64,000 bases of DNA from Nonomuraea ceibae (GCF_019396325.1 NZ_JAHKRO010000002.1:1-64000); one strand, 5' to 3'. Shown: positions 50,433 to 59,353, counted from the stretch's first letter. Numbers and translations: made by a program. The notes: generated by a model from the letters alone, not told the origin.

Positions 50433-52034
50433 ATGGCTTCACAAACGGGGGCAATGTACGCACATCTCCGGCCGGAGAACCCGCCCAGACGGAGGCGGCG
50501 CTGGCCCTGGGTCGCCGGGGTGCTCGTCCCGGTCGTCGCGGCGGCCGGGACGTTCTGGATCCTGCGCACCACCGGATCGCCGGAGCAGGTCGCCGACGCC
50601 TACCTGTCGGCCTGGTCCGCGGGGGACTACCGGGCCATGCGCGAGCTGGTCGCCGATCCGCCGGCCGACTTCGAGCAGCGGCACCGGCAGTTCAGCGCCG
50701 CCGTCAAGGCCGAGCGGCAGACCTTCCACCGGATCACCACCGGCGGGGTCTTCGCCGCCGACGGCGCCGACACCGGCGAGGTCAGCTTCGGCGCCACCCT
50801 CAGCGGCGCCGTCGACTGGAAGTACTTCGGCGACCTGAAGTTCGTCGAGCGCGACCGCACCTGGAAGATCGACTGGACCCCGGCCACCCTGCACCCCTCG
50901 CTGACCCGCGACCGCACGGTGCGGCTGGTCACCGAGCGGGTCAAGGGCCTGGAGGTGCAGGCCGCCGACGGCACCCGCATCGACACCCCGGACGCGCCCG
51001 GCTCGGTGCAGCAGCTCGTCGCGGGCCTGGCGCAGACCTACCCCGACTGGTTCGCCGAGCGCGACAGCGACCGGATCGAGCTGGTCGAGAACGGCGAGGT
51101 CGTCAAGAACCTGCTCGACCCGCCGAAGTGGAAGCCGATCAGGACCACCCTCGACCTGAAGGTGCACCGGGCCGGCGCCGACGCCCTGGAAGGCGTGGAC
51201 AAGCCCGCCTCGCTGGTGGCCGTGCGCGCCTCGACCGGCGAGATCCTGGCCGCGGTCAACAAGCCGGGCGGGTTCAACCGGGCGCTGCTCGGCAAGTACC
51301 CGCCGGGCTCGACGTTCAAGGTCGTCACCGCCTCCGCGCTGGTCGCCGACGGGGTCCGGCCGGACGAGCGGGTGAGCTGCCCGGCCGAGCAGAACATCGG
51401 CGGCTTCCCCTTCCACAACGCCGGCTTCAAGGACTACGGCACGCTCGCCTTCCGCGACGCCTTCGCGCACTCGTGCAACACCACGTTCGGCGCGATGGTC
51501 GTCGGCGACCTGGGCGCCGAACGGCTCGCCGAGGTCGCCGCCAGCTTCGGCTTCGGCGCCCCGATCAAGCCCGGCGTCCCGGCGGTCAAGGCCGACTTCC
51601 CCGCCCCCAAGGACGCCACCGACCTGGCCTCCGCCTCCATCGGGCAGGGCCGGGTGCTGGCCAGCCCGCTCAACATGGCCTCGGTCGCCGCCGCCGTCGC
51701 CGACGGCGCCTGGCGTCCGCCCCGGCTGGTCGGCGCCGACATCGCGCCCGGCGACCTGCGGCCCCGCAAGCTCGACGCCGACGTGGTGAGCGCGCTGCGC
51801 ACGCTCATGCCCGCCGTCGTCACCGAGGGCACCGCCCACGCCGTGCGCTTCCCCGGCGGGACGGCCGGCAAGACCGGCACCGCCGAGTACGGGTCGGGCA
51901 AGGAGCCGCCCGCGCACTCGTGGTTCATCGGCTACAAGGACGACCTGGCCTTCGCCGTCATCGTGGAGGGCGGCGGCGCCGGCTCGGCGGTGGCGGCCCC
52001 GGTCGCGGCCCGCTTCCTCGCCGAGCTGGGCTGA
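50433..52034 (+). CDS. Class B penicillin-binding protein with NTF2-like domain (intact)
   Basis: 533 residues; an alternative start, ATG 50454, follows GGGGG. Short basic cytoplasmic tail, one transmembrane helix (about 25-44), an NTF2-like MecA-N domain (about 49-150), and a transpeptidase domain with all motifs: Ser293-x2-Lys296 (GSTFK), Ser347-x-Asn349 (SCN), Lys480-Thr-Gly (GKTGTAEY). It makes peptidoglycan cross-links on the outer face. This domain order is that of PBP2a-like, low-affinity enzymes, and it stands divergent from a LysR/serine hydrolase pair. A relative without active-site residues is at 24155-26014. Confidence 0.93.
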   Translation: MASQTGAMYAHLRPENPPRRRRRWPWVAGVLVPVVAAAGTFWILRTTGSPEQVADAYLSAWSAGDYRAMRELVADPPADFEQRHRQFSAAVKAERQTFHRITTGGVFAADGADTGEVSFGATLSGAVDWKYFGDLKFVERDRTWKIDWTPATLHPSLTRDRTVRLVTERVKGLEVQAADGTRIDTPDAPGSVQQLVAGLAQTYPDWFAERDSDRIELVENGEVVKNLLDPPKWKPIRTTLDLKVHRAGADALEGVDKPASLVAVRASTGEILAAVNKPGGFNRALLGKYPPGSTFKVVTASALVADGVRPDERVSCPAEQNIGGFPFHNAGFKDYGTLAFRDAFAHSCNTTFGAMVVGDLGAERLAEVAASFGFGAPIKPGVPAVKADFPAPKDATDLASASIGQGRVLASPLNMASVAAAVADGAWRPPRLVGADIAPGDLRPRKLDADVVSALRTLMPAVVTEGTAHAVRFPGGTAGKTGTAEYGSGKEPPAHSWFIGYKDDLAFAVIVEGGGAGSAVAAPVAARFLAELG

Positions 52035-52754
52035 TCAGCCCGCCTTGCGGTCGAGCGGGGTGGTGAGCGCCGCCACGGCGGCCACCACCTCGGCGGCGTC
52101 GGACAGGTCCGGCAGCACCACGTCGGCCCCGGCCTCGCGTAGCTCGGCGGCCGTCGACCGGCCCGAGGCCACCGCGATCATCGCGGCCCCGCCGATCCTG
52201 GCCGCCTGCACGTCCCGGGCCGAGTCGCCGATCAGCACCGTGTTGGCCGGCGTGAACGGGACGCCGAGCCGCTGCTTGGCCCGGCCCTGCGCGACCTGCA
52301 GCAGCGACGCCTTGGGGTAGACCTCCTCGCCGTAGCCGCCGAGCTCGAAGTCCACGTAGCGGTCCAGGCCGAACGCCTGGAGCTTGAGCACCGCGTTGCT
52401 CTTGATCGTGCCGGTGAGCACGGTCTGGATCACCCCGTCGAGCCGGGCCACGGACCTGAGCGCGTCCTTGGCCCCGGGCATCACCTTGCCCTCCTTGGGC
52501 AGCCGCTTGCGCCGGTCGGCGAAGGCCGAGGCCAGCGCGGCCAGGAAGCGCGGCAGGTGGTCGTCCTCGGCCTCGACGCCGTTGACCGCGAGCGTCTCGA
52601 AGACGATCTCGGAGTCGGGCCGGCCCATCGGCGGCACCAGCTTGACCAGCGGACGCCCGGTGACCGCGCGGAACGCCTCGGCGTAGGCGTCACGCGTCAC
52701 GATCGCGACGTCGACCAGGGTCAGGTCGACGTTCCAGAGAACTAGGCGGTTGAT
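52035..52754 (-). CDS. HAD-superfamily hydrolase, probably starting at a non-canonical ATC codon
   Basis: A HAD phosphatase core: motif II region VIQTVLTGTIKSN, motif III Lys region YPKASLLQ, motif IV VLIGDSARDVQAA. The only ATG/GTG/TTG in frame (GTG 52700) comes after motif I. Reading further upstream gives RLVLWNVDLTLVD, which is motif I, and then an ATC (52752-52754) with a perfect AGGAGG five bases before it. I therefore place the start at ATC, giving 239 residues. In motif I the nucleophile Asp is Asn (LWNVD), so the enzyme may be inactive or this subfamily may use another residue. Confidence 0.6.
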   Translation of the reverse strand: MNRLVLWNVDLTLVDVAIVTRDAYAEAFRAVTGRPLVKLVPPMGRPDSEIVFETLAVNGVEAEDDHLPRFLAALASAFADRRKRLPKEGKVMPGAKDALRSVARLDGVIQTVLTGTIKSNAVLKLQAFGLDRYVDFELGGYGEEVYPKASLLQVAQGRAKQRLGVPFTPANTVLIGDSARDVQAARIGGAAMIAVASGRSTAAELREAGADVVLPDLSDAAEVVAAVAALTTPLDRKAG

Positions 52755-52826
52755 GGCGGCCTCCTGACTGCGAACCGCCCCCAGAGTAGGGCCACCGCCC
52801 CCTCGGGCGGCGGGTGACCGCTCGAA

Positions 52827-53456
52827 TCAGGCATGATCCAGGGCTTCGGCGAGCGTGTCGACGACCGGGAACCCGGTCGACTCCAGCTCGGCCCTGGTGG
52901 ACATGCCGCCGGTGTAGAGCACCGCGCGGGCGCCCACGTGGCGGGCGGCCACGCCGTCGTCGACGCTGTCGCCGATCACCAGCACCTCGCGCGGGTCGAC
53001 CCCGGCCGACCGGATGTGGGCGGCCATGTGCGCCGCCTTCTCGCCTCCGGTCACCCCGATCAGGCCGTCGATGCGGGTGAAGTGGCGGCTGATGCCGAAC
53101 GAGTCGACCTTCGGCACCAGGTGGTCGTGCGGGGCCATCGAGCACAGCGACTGCGTGCCCGTCCAGCCGCTCAGCGCCAGCTCCGCGCCCTCGGCCAGCC
53201 CGCACTCCGCGGCCAGCCGGAAGTAGTGGTCGTGGAAGCCGACGTCGAGCCGCTCCCACTCGCCCTCCGAGAGCGGGCGGCCGAGCATCCGCTCGTAGGC
53301 CACCCAGATGGGCCGGGTGTAGACGGCGCGGAACCCGTCGGCCGTCAGCGGGGGCAGCTCGTACGGCCGGAAGAGCTCGTTGGTCGCGCCGACGACGGCG
53401 TCGATGTCATGGAAGAGCGTGCCGTTCCAGTCCCAGACAATGTGCTTGGTCATCAT
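52827..53456 (-). CDS. HAD-superfamily hydrolase
   Basis: 209 residues with all four HAD motifs: VWDWNGTLFHD (nucleophile Asp; the second acid is Asn, as in a common subgroup), LCSMAPHDHLVPK, the Lys region GVTGGEKAAHM, and VLVIGDSVDDGVAARHVG. A phosphoglycolate-phosphatase-like role on a small phosphate ester is likely; the substrate is unknown. Second of three HAD genes on this strand, 6 bases downstream of the DUF6912-like gene, so probably in one transcript with it. Confidence 0.9.
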   Translation of the reverse strand: MMTKHIVWDWNGTLFHDIDAVVGATNELFRPYELPPLTADGFRAVYTRPIWVAYERMLGRPLSEGEWERLDVGFHDHYFRLAAECGLAEGAELALSGWTGTQSLCSMAPHDHLVPKVDSFGISRHFTRIDGLIGVTGGEKAAHMAAHIRSAGVDPREVLVIGDSVDDGVAARHVGARAVLYTGGMSTRAELESTGFPVVDTLAEALDHA

Positions 53457-53463
53457 GTCCAGC

Positions 53464-53973
53464 TTATCCGGCCAGCAGGTCCGGGATCTCCTGGGTGGCG
53501 TACCACATGAGCTCGTGCGCCTCCGCGCCGTCGACCGTGAAACGGGCGTCGTCGTCGCCCTTGTCGGCCGCCGGCAGCGCGGCGATCGCCGCCTCGATGT
53601 CGGGCACCGCGTAGAGGTCGTCGATGTGCACGGCGGCCACCTTGGCCAGCGGGATCGGCTCGGTCAGCCGGACCCGGGCCTTCTCCTGGAGGTCGGCGCC
53701 GTTGTGCGGCACGGGCCCGTCGACCTCGGCCGCGACGACCACCCGCCGCGCCGGGACGGCCACGCCGTCGGCGTGGTCGGCGGCCAGCATGCGCAGCGAG
53801 GCGCGGGCCGCCTCGGTGAGCGCCACGTACTCGAGCTCCTCGGTGTCGCCCGAGGCGTACCACTCGGTCAGCGCAGGGGTCACCGCGTAGCCGGTCAGCG
53901 GGGCCGGGGCCAGCTCCCCGGCCTCGGCGGCCCTGGCCAGCGCGGGCAGGGTGCACGGCAGGTAGACGCGCAT
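53464..53973 (-). CDS. DUF6912-like protein
   Basis: 169 residues, soluble. It begins MRVYLPCTLPALARAAEAGEL and includes GYAVTPALTEWY, EYVALTEAARASLRML and HIDDLYAVPDIEAAI, matching my memory of DUF6912, an actinobacterial family without known function. The start is ATG 53973 with AAAGG seven bases upstream (GTG 53976 is adjacent). Lies between two HAD genes on the same strand; the tight spacing (6 bases) to the next HAD gene suggests joint expression. Confidence 0.7.
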   Translation of the reverse strand: MRVYLPCTLPALARAAEAGELAPAPLTGYAVTPALTEWYASGDTEELEYVALTEAARASLRMLAADHADGVAVPARRVVVAAEVDGPVPHNGADLQEKARVRLTEPIPLAKVAAVHIDDLYAVPDIEAAIAALPAADKGDDDARFTVDGAEAHELMWYATQEIPDLLAG

Positions 53974-54004
53974 CACGAACCTTTCACAGCGTGCGAGGGT
54001 CCCA

Positions 54005-54649
54005 TCATGCCCGCCGCAGAGGCAGCCGGAGGAGGGACTCGAGTTCCCGGATGGTCGTGTCCGCGTCGCGGTGGTGGATTCCGGTGATCCCCAGGGTACG
54101 CGCCGCCGCGATGTTGGCCTCGATGTCGTCGATGAACACGCACGACTCCCCCGGCAGGCCGATCGCGCCGAGCGCGTGCTCGAAGATGCGCGGCTCGGGC
54201 TTGCGCATGCCGACCTCGCCGGAGATCACGATCGCGTCGAACACCTCGTCCCAGCCGTCGCGCGGGTAGGTGTTGGACCACGAGTTGGACAGCAGGCAGG
54301 TCTTCAGCCCGGCCTTCCTGACCTCGGCCAGCATGTCGTACATGGCCTCGACGCGTTCGAAGCCCGCGAACATGCGCTCCAGCAGGCCCTCGGCCTCCGG
54401 CGGCGCGCCGTCGAGGGTCAGCAGCCGGGCCGCCAGGTCGCGCTCGAACGCCGATCCGTCGAGCTCGCCGCGCTCCAGGGCGTGGATGACGTTCTCCTCC
54501 TGGCCGTCGTAGGCGGCCTCGACGAGCTCGCGCATGACCTGACGGTAGTGGTCGCCGTCGATGCGGTCGGCCTCGATCCACCTGGCGATGGAGTCGGTCA
54601 GGCTGGTCGTGAGCACCCCGCCCCAGTCGATCAGCACACCTGCGACCAC
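54005..54649 (-). CDS. HAD-superfamily hydrolase, haloacid-dehalogenase type
   Basis: 214 residues from GTG 54649, placed by AGGAGG upstream; the frame is open to 54739. Motif I is LIDWGGVLTT (Asp nucleophile followed by Gly instead of the second Asp, known in this subgroup), motif II LLSNSWSN, the Lys region GMRKPEPRIFEHAL, motif IV VFIDDIEANIAAA. Similar proteins act on haloacids, epoxides or sugar phosphates. Divergent from the orphan atpB gene with a 139-base region between. Confidence 0.88.
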   Translation of the reverse strand: MVAGVLIDWGGVLTTSLTDSIARWIEADRIDGDHYRQVMRELVEAAYDGQEENVIHALERGELDGSAFERDLAARLLTLDGAPPEAEGLLERMFAGFERVEAMYDMLAEVRKAGLKTCLLSNSWSNTYPRDGWDEVFDAIVISGEVGMRKPEPRIFEHALGAIGLPGESCVFIDDIEANIAAARTLGITGIHHRDADTTIRELESLLRLPLRRA

Positions 54650-54788
54650 ATTCGCCTCCTCGTGGCAGTCCGGCACTCCAGCGTAGAGCCTCGCACAGGG
54701 CGTTTCGCCGGTTATAAACCCCCTGTTAGGGATCACCAAATCACCTGTTTATCGTGAGATTCCTGTCCGATCCCTGAAGGGACCGCCG

Positions 54789-55583
54789 TTGCGTACGACG
54801 ATCCTGATCACCTCCCCCGACCGGTTCAGAGCTCCCGGACTCGAGCTCTTCGACCTCCCGCCGATCTTCGCCGGCGGACCGGCCTGGCTCACCAAACCCG
54901 TCCTGGTCGCCCTGCTCTGCTCGGTCCTCGTCATCGCCCTGTCGTGGGCCGCCTTCGCCCGGCCGAAACTCGTGCCACGCGGCTGGCAGAGCTACGGCGA
55001 GTACGTCTACGAGTTCGTCCGCGACCAGGTGGCCCGGCCCAACCTGGGCAAGGACGCCGACCGGTGGATGGGCTTCCTGCTCAGCCTGTTCCTGACCGTG
55101 ATGGCCTGGAACCTCATGGGCGTCATCCCGTTCGTCCAGTTCCCCGTCGCCGCGCACATCACGTTCCCGGCGACGCTGGCGCTGCTCGTGTACGGCATCA
55201 AGATCTACCTCGGCGTCCGGCACCACGGCCTGATCGGCTACCTCAAGGGCATCGTGATCCTGCCGGGGCTGCCCGGCTGGGCCTATCCGCTGTACGCGCC
55301 GCTCATCCTCGCCGAGGTGTTCTTCCTGTCACTGTTCACGCACCTCATCCGGCTGTTCGCGAACATGTTCGCCGGCCACATCCTGCTGGCGTTCTTCAGC
55401 TCCGTGGGCTTCTGGTTCCTGTTCGAGAAGCTCACGCCGCTCGGCGCCGGGATCGGCGTGGTCGGCGTGCTCATGACGATCCTGCTGACCGCGTTCGAGA
55501 TGTTCATCCAGTTCCTGCAGGCCTACCTGTTCGCCATGCTCGCCGCCATGTACGTGGCGAGCGGCCTGCACGGCGAGCACTAA
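54789..55583 (+). CDS. atpB: F0F1 ATP synthase subunit a, orphan copy
   Basis: 264 residues from TTG 54789 after GAAGGGA. Six-helix a-subunit of the proton channel: APGLELFDLPPIF at the start, RGWQSYGEYVYEFVRD, and the key helix THLIRLFANMFAGH with the essential Arg next to the c-ring; a late helix has AFEMFIQFLQAYLFAML. Family length and motifs are normal. No other atp gene is near: HAD genes are on one side and a glycosidase on the other. It is therefore a stand-alone a-subunit, either a paralogue or a relocated gene. Its stop overlaps the convergent glycosidase gene by 4 bases. Confidence 0.92.
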   Translation: MRTTILITSPDRFRAPGLELFDLPPIFAGGPAWLTKPVLVALLCSVLVIALSWAAFARPKLVPRGWQSYGEYVYEFVRDQVARPNLGKDADRWMGFLLSLFLTVMAWNLMGVIPFVQFPVAAHITFPATLALLVYGIKIYLGVRHHGLIGYLKGIVILPGLPGWAYPLYAPLILAEVFFLSLFTHLIRLFANMFAGHILLAFFSSVGFWFLFEKLTPLGAGIGVVGVLMTILLTAFEMFIQFLQAYLFAMLAAMYVASGLHGEH

Positions 55584-56881
55584 CGGATGACGCGGGCGGC
55601 CAGCTTGCGGTGCTCCGGCGAACGCAGCACCTGGGCCGCCCGCTTCGCCGACGCCACCGGCGCCTCCTGGAGCAGGCCGCGAGCCTGCTTGAGCTTGAGC
55701 AGCCGGGTGACCGACTGGTCGAGCCGCTGCTCGGAGATCCGCCCGTCCTTGACCGCCGCCAGCACGGCGCCGTAGGCCTTCGGCAGGTCGTACGGCATCA
55801 GCAGCAGGTCGGCGCCGGCCAGGACGGCGCGGACGGCCACCTCCCCGTCGCCGTACTTCTTGCGCACGCCCTCCATGTTGAGCGCGTCGGTGGAGATGAC
55901 GCCCTTGAAGCCGAGCTCCTTCCTGAGCAGCCCGGTCAGGATCGGCTTGGACAGCGTCGCCGGGTCGCCCGACGGGTCGAGCTTGGGGAAGACGATGTGC
56001 GCGCTCATCACCGCGTCGACCCCGGCCGCGATGGCCGCCCGGAACGGCGGCGCGTCCAGGCGCTCCCACTGCGCGCGGGTGTGCTTGATCACCGGCAGGC
56101 CGGTGTGGCTGTCGATCCGGGTGTCGCCGTGGCCAGGGAAGTGCTTGGCGGTGGAGGCCACCTTCGCGTCGCCGAACCCCTTGACGGCGGCGGCGACCAT
56201 CTTGGCCACCTTCGCCGGGTCGTCGCCGAAGGCGCGCGGGCCGATGACCGGGTTCTTCGGGTCGATGTTGACGTCGGCGACGGGCGCGAAGTCGAGGTTG
56301 ACGCCGAGGGCGCGCAGCTCCTCGCCGGTGGCCCTGGCCACGGCCCGCGACAGGCCGGTGTCGCCGGTCGCGCCGATCTGCGAGGCCCCGGGGAAGCGCG
56401 TCATCAGCGCCGACATCCGCGACACCAGGCCGTTCTCCTGGTCGGTGCCGACGAGCAGCGGCAGCCCGGACGCGCGCTGCATGCCGTTGGTCAGCTCGAC
56501 GACCTGGGCCGTGGTTCTGACGTTGGCGGGGAACAGGATGACGCCGCCGAGATGGTATTTGCGGATCACCTTGGCGGGCGTCTGGGCGCCGTAGCGGGCC
56601 TGGTTCTCGCCGGAGACGGTGTCGGCGGCGGTGCCGTACAGGACGGGCATGAAGAGCTGGCCGACCTTCTGCTCGGTGCTCAGGCCCGCCAGGACCCGCT
56701 TGACCGGGTCCTGGGCGGACGGCGGCGCGGAGGTGGCGGGCTCGCCACCGGTCGCGGGCGGCTGGGCGGACTGCTGGGCGGACTGCCGCGCCGGCGGCGC
56801 CGCGGTCGCCGCCCCGCCGCCGCCGCTGCACGCCGCCAGGGCGATCGTCAGGACGCTTGCCGCACCGATCCGTCGAACCAT
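55580..56881 (-). CDS. GH3 beta-N-acetylhexosaminidase lipoprotein (NagZ/LpqI-like)
   Basis: 433 residues from ATG 56881; the longer open frame above it is a shadow of ptsI. Lipobox ALAAC, a Gln/Ala/Pro linker, then a family-3 glycoside hydrolase barrel. The NagZ signature KHFPGHGDTRIDSH holds the Asp-His acid/base pair, and VISTDALNMEGV holds the catalytic Asp nucleophile. It should cut GlcNAc from muropeptides or chitin oligomers outside the membrane, giving sugar to the PTS encoded just upstream. LpqI of M. tuberculosis has the same design and lies beside aftD. Confidence 0.92.
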   Translation of the reverse strand: MVRRIGAASVLTIALAACSGGGGAATAAPPARQSAQQSAQPPATGGEPATSAPPSAQDPVKRVLAGLSTEQKVGQLFMPVLYGTAADTVSGENQARYGAQTPAKVIRKYHLGGVILFPANVRTTAQVVELTNGMQRASGLPLLVGTDQENGLVSRMSALMTRFPGASQIGATGDTGLSRAVARATGEELRALGVNLDFAPVADVNIDPKNPVIGPRAFGDDPAKVAKMVAAAVKGFGDAKVASTAKHFPGHGDTRIDSHTGLPVIKHTRAQWERLDAPPFRAAIAAGVDAVMSAHIVFPKLDPSGDPATLSKPILTGLLRKELGFKGVISTDALNMEGVRKKYGDGEVAVRAVLAGADLLLMPYDLPKAYGAVLAAVKDGRISEQRLDQSVTRLLKLKQARGLLQEAPVASAKRAAQVLRSPEHRKLAARVIR

Positions 56882-56937
56882 GAACACCACCGTATCCACG
56901 CGGCGACGTGCCCGTGCCGGACGACGGCCAAAAGTTG

Positions 56938-58617
56938 CTACAGCCCCAGCGCCTCCAGCTCCGTCAGGTGGGCGCGGGCCGCCGCGCGGGCCCCGGCCGC
57001 CGTCGTCGCCGCCCTGGCCGACTCCGCCGCCGCACGGCACTGCTCCAGCGTGTGGTACGCCAGCGCGGCCCGTACGGCGGGCAGCGCGGCCGGCCCCATC
57101 GACAGGGACGCCGCGCCGAGCCCCGCCAGCACGCAGGCCAGCCCCGGATCGGCCGCCGCCTCGCCGCACACGCCGCCCGGCTTGCCCGCCTGCGCCGCGG
57201 CGGCCAGGAGGCCGGCGAGCAGGTCGAGCAGCGCCGGCTGCCACGGGTCGTGCAGCTCGCTCAGCGCGCCGAGCTCGCGGTCGGCGGCGAAGGCGTACTG
57301 GGCCAGGTCGTTGGTCCCGGCCGAGACGAAGTCCACCTCCGCCACCAGGTCGCGGGCGCGCAGCGCCGCCGCCGGGACCTCGATCATGACGCCCGCCTCC
57401 GGCAGGTCGGCGGCCCGGCACGCGGCGGCGAACCACCGGGCCTCCTCGGCCGTCGTCACCATCGGCGCCATCACCCGCAGCCGCCCCCCGCTCCCCGCGC
57501 CCGCCGTGGCGAGCGCGTCGAGCTGCGTCTCCAGCACCTCCGGGTGGGCCCGCAGCAGGCGCAGCCCGCGCTCGCCCAGCGCCGGGTTCGGCTCGGCCGA
57601 GCCGGGCGGCAGGAACGCCAGCGGCTTGTCGGCGCCCGCGTCGAGCGTCCGCACGATCACCGGCCCGCCGGGGAACGCCTCCAGCGCCGCCCGGTAGGCG
57701 CGCTCCTGCTCCTCGGCGCCCGGAGGCTCGGCGCGGCCCAGGAAGAGGAACTCGGTGCGGTAGAGGCCGACGCCCTCGGCGCCGCAGGAGCGCGCCGCTT
57801 CGAGGTCGGCCGGGCCGCCGACGTTCGCCAGGAGCGGCACCGGGTGGCCGTCCTTCGTCCGCCCCGGGCCCGTGACCCGGTCGATGGCGGCCTGCCTGGC
57901 GGTGTCGACGCTCTCCGCCCTGGCCACGTCGGACTCCGTCGGCCGCGCCCGTACCTCTCCTGAGGTGCCGTCGACCAGCACCTCGACGCCGGGACGCAGC
58001 GTCGTCGCGCCCGCGCAGGCCACGACGGCGGGCACGCCCAGCGCCCTGGCCATGATCGCGGTGTGGCTGGTCGGCCCGCCCTCCTCGGTGACGAACGCGG
58101 CCACCGCGTGGCCGGACAGCAGCGCGGTGTCGGCGGGCGCCAGATCGTGCGCGACCAGCACGTACGGCGTGTCGCCCGGCGGCGGCAGGCCGGGCAGCTC
58201 CTGGCCGGTGAGCTGGGCGATCACCCGGTCCCTGAGGTCGTCGAGGTCGGCCGCCCGCTCACCGAGGTAGCCGCCGACCCCCTCCAGCACGTCCCGATAT
58301 TTGGTGAAAGCCTCGTGCACGGCCCTGGGGGCGGCCGTACCCCGGTCGATCAGCGACCTGATCTTCACGACCAGCCCGGGGTCCTCCGCCATCAGGGCCT
58401 GTGCCTTGAGGATCTCGCGGGCCTCGCCGCCCGCCCGGTCACCGCGCGCCTCAAGCTCGCCCGCGACCTGCGCGAGCGCCATGACCGCGCGTTCCTTCTC
58501 CTGATCCGCGTCTCCCGCGTGTGTGGCGCCCTCGGGGGGTTCGGGCACGCGGGCGGTCAGGAGGTACGCGGGGCCGTGCCCGATGCCCGGGCTGACCCCC
58601 ACCCCCCGCAGGTTCAC
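56938..58617 (-). CDS. ptsI: PTS enzyme I (phosphoenolpyruvate-protein phosphotransferase)
   Basis: 559 residues. Takes phosphate from PEP onto His185 (GGPTSHTAIMAR) and passes it to HPr. The N-terminal HPr-binding helices (about 30-145) and swivelling His domain come first; the PEP barrel has GVGLYRTEFLFLGR, the Lys/Arg-rich SAEPNPALGERGLRL and the acid/base Cys in GGVCGEAAAD. GTG 58617 overlaps the HPr stop as GTGA. It lies in the amino-sugar locus with HPr, EIIA and EIIB. Confidence 0.96.
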   Translation of the reverse strand: MNLRGVGVSPGIGHGPAYLLTARVPEPPEGATHAGDADQEKERAVMALAQVAGELEARGDRAGGEAREILKAQALMAEDPGLVVKIRSLIDRGTAAPRAVHEAFTKYRDVLEGVGGYLGERAADLDDLRDRVIAQLTGQELPGLPPPGDTPYVLVAHDLAPADTALLSGHAVAAFVTEEGGPTSHTAIMARALGVPAVVACAGATTLRPGVEVLVDGTSGEVRARPTESDVARAESVDTARQAAIDRVTGPGRTKDGHPVPLLANVGGPADLEAARSCGAEGVGLYRTEFLFLGRAEPPGAEEQERAYRAALEAFPGGPVIVRTLDAGADKPLAFLPPGSAEPNPALGERGLRLLRAHPEVLETQLDALATAGAGSGGRLRVMAPMVTTAEEARWFAAACRAADLPEAGVMIEVPAAALRARDLVAEVDFVSAGTNDLAQYAFAADRELGALSELHDPWQPALLDLLAGLLAAAAQAGKPGGVCGEAAADPGLACVLAGLGAASLSMGPAALPAVRAALAYHTLEQCRAAAESARAATTAAGARAAARAHLTELEALGL

Positions 58618-58874
58618 GGCGTGGAGGCGATGCTGGCGAGCTGGTCGAGAACCTCCTCGGCACCCTCGCCCTCGGCCGTGATCACGATGGTCTCCCCCTG
58701 CCGGACGTCCAGCGCCATGATCTGCAGGATGCTCTTGCCGTTGACCGGCTCGCCGCCCGTGACCTTGGCGACGCGGATGTCCATCGGGGCTTTCATCGCC
58801 GTCTGCACGAACGTGGCCGCGGGCCGGGCATGCAGCCCCACCTCCGCCGCCACGGTCGCCTTGCGCTCGCCCAT
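58614..58874 (-). CDS. ptsH: PTS phosphocarrier protein HPr
   Basis: 86 residues from ATG 58874 after GGAAGGG; an upstream start at 58904 is unlikely. Phosphorylated His15 in GLHARPA. The regulatory Ser is kept at 48 (NGKSILQIMAL), though HPr kinase is generally absent from actinobacteria. Passes phosphate from enzyme I to EIIA. 20 bases follow the EIIA gene; the stop is coupled to ptsI. Confidence 0.96.
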   Translation of the reverse strand: MGERKATVAAEVGLHARPAATFVQTAMKAPMDIRVAKVTGGEPVNGKSILQIMALDVRQGETIVITAEGEGAEEVLDQLASIASTP

Positions 58875-58894
58875 GAACCCTTCCTTCCCTCTTG

Positions 58895-59341
58895 CTACGT
58901 CCATCGAAAAAGCTCGTCGCCCGCGTGCACGGCGCCCCGTGCCACGTCCGTCACCGCTCCGGCGACCGCGTCGAGAGCCACCACCGGGCAGACGGGCGAA
59001 CGCCCGCCCGCCTCGACGGCGGCCGGATCCCAGGACACCACGGGCTGCCCGGCGCTCACCCTGTCGCCTTCGGCGGCCAGCAACTGGAATCCCTTTCCCT
59101 TGAGCTGCACCGTGTCGATGCCCAGATGCACCAGCACGCCTTTGCCGTCATCTCCTACGATGACGTACGCATGCGGGTGCAGTTTCATGATTTTCCCAGC
59201 TATGGGGGCAACAGCCTTCCCCGGGCCCCGCAACGGGTCGATCGCCGTTCCCGGCCCCACCATGCCTGCCGAGAAGACGGGGTCCGGCACCGCCGCCAGT
59301 CCCACAGCCGCCCCCTCGACCGGGGCGAGAACAGTCGTCAT
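58895..59341 (-). CDS. crr: PTS EIIA, glucose/N-acetylglucosamine (Crr) type
   Basis: 148 residues. Both active-site His are visible: His72 in VLVHLGIDTV (phosphorylated) and His57 in KLHPHAYVIV (helper). The start VLAPVEGAAV and the middle GKAVAPIAGKI are as in the glucose family. Receives phosphate from HPr and gives it to the EIIB at 59354. Twelve bases from the EIIB gene, in the same transcript. Confidence 0.95.
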   Translation of the reverse strand: MTTVLAPVEGAAVGLAAVPDPVFSAGMVGPGTAIDPLRGPGKAVAPIAGKIMKLHPHAYVIVGDDGKGVLVHLGIDTVQLKGKGFQLLAAEGDRVSAGQPVVSWDPAAVEAGGRSPVCPVVALDAVAGAVTDVARGAVHAGDELFRWT

Positions 59342-59353
59342 GGTCTCGCCCTC

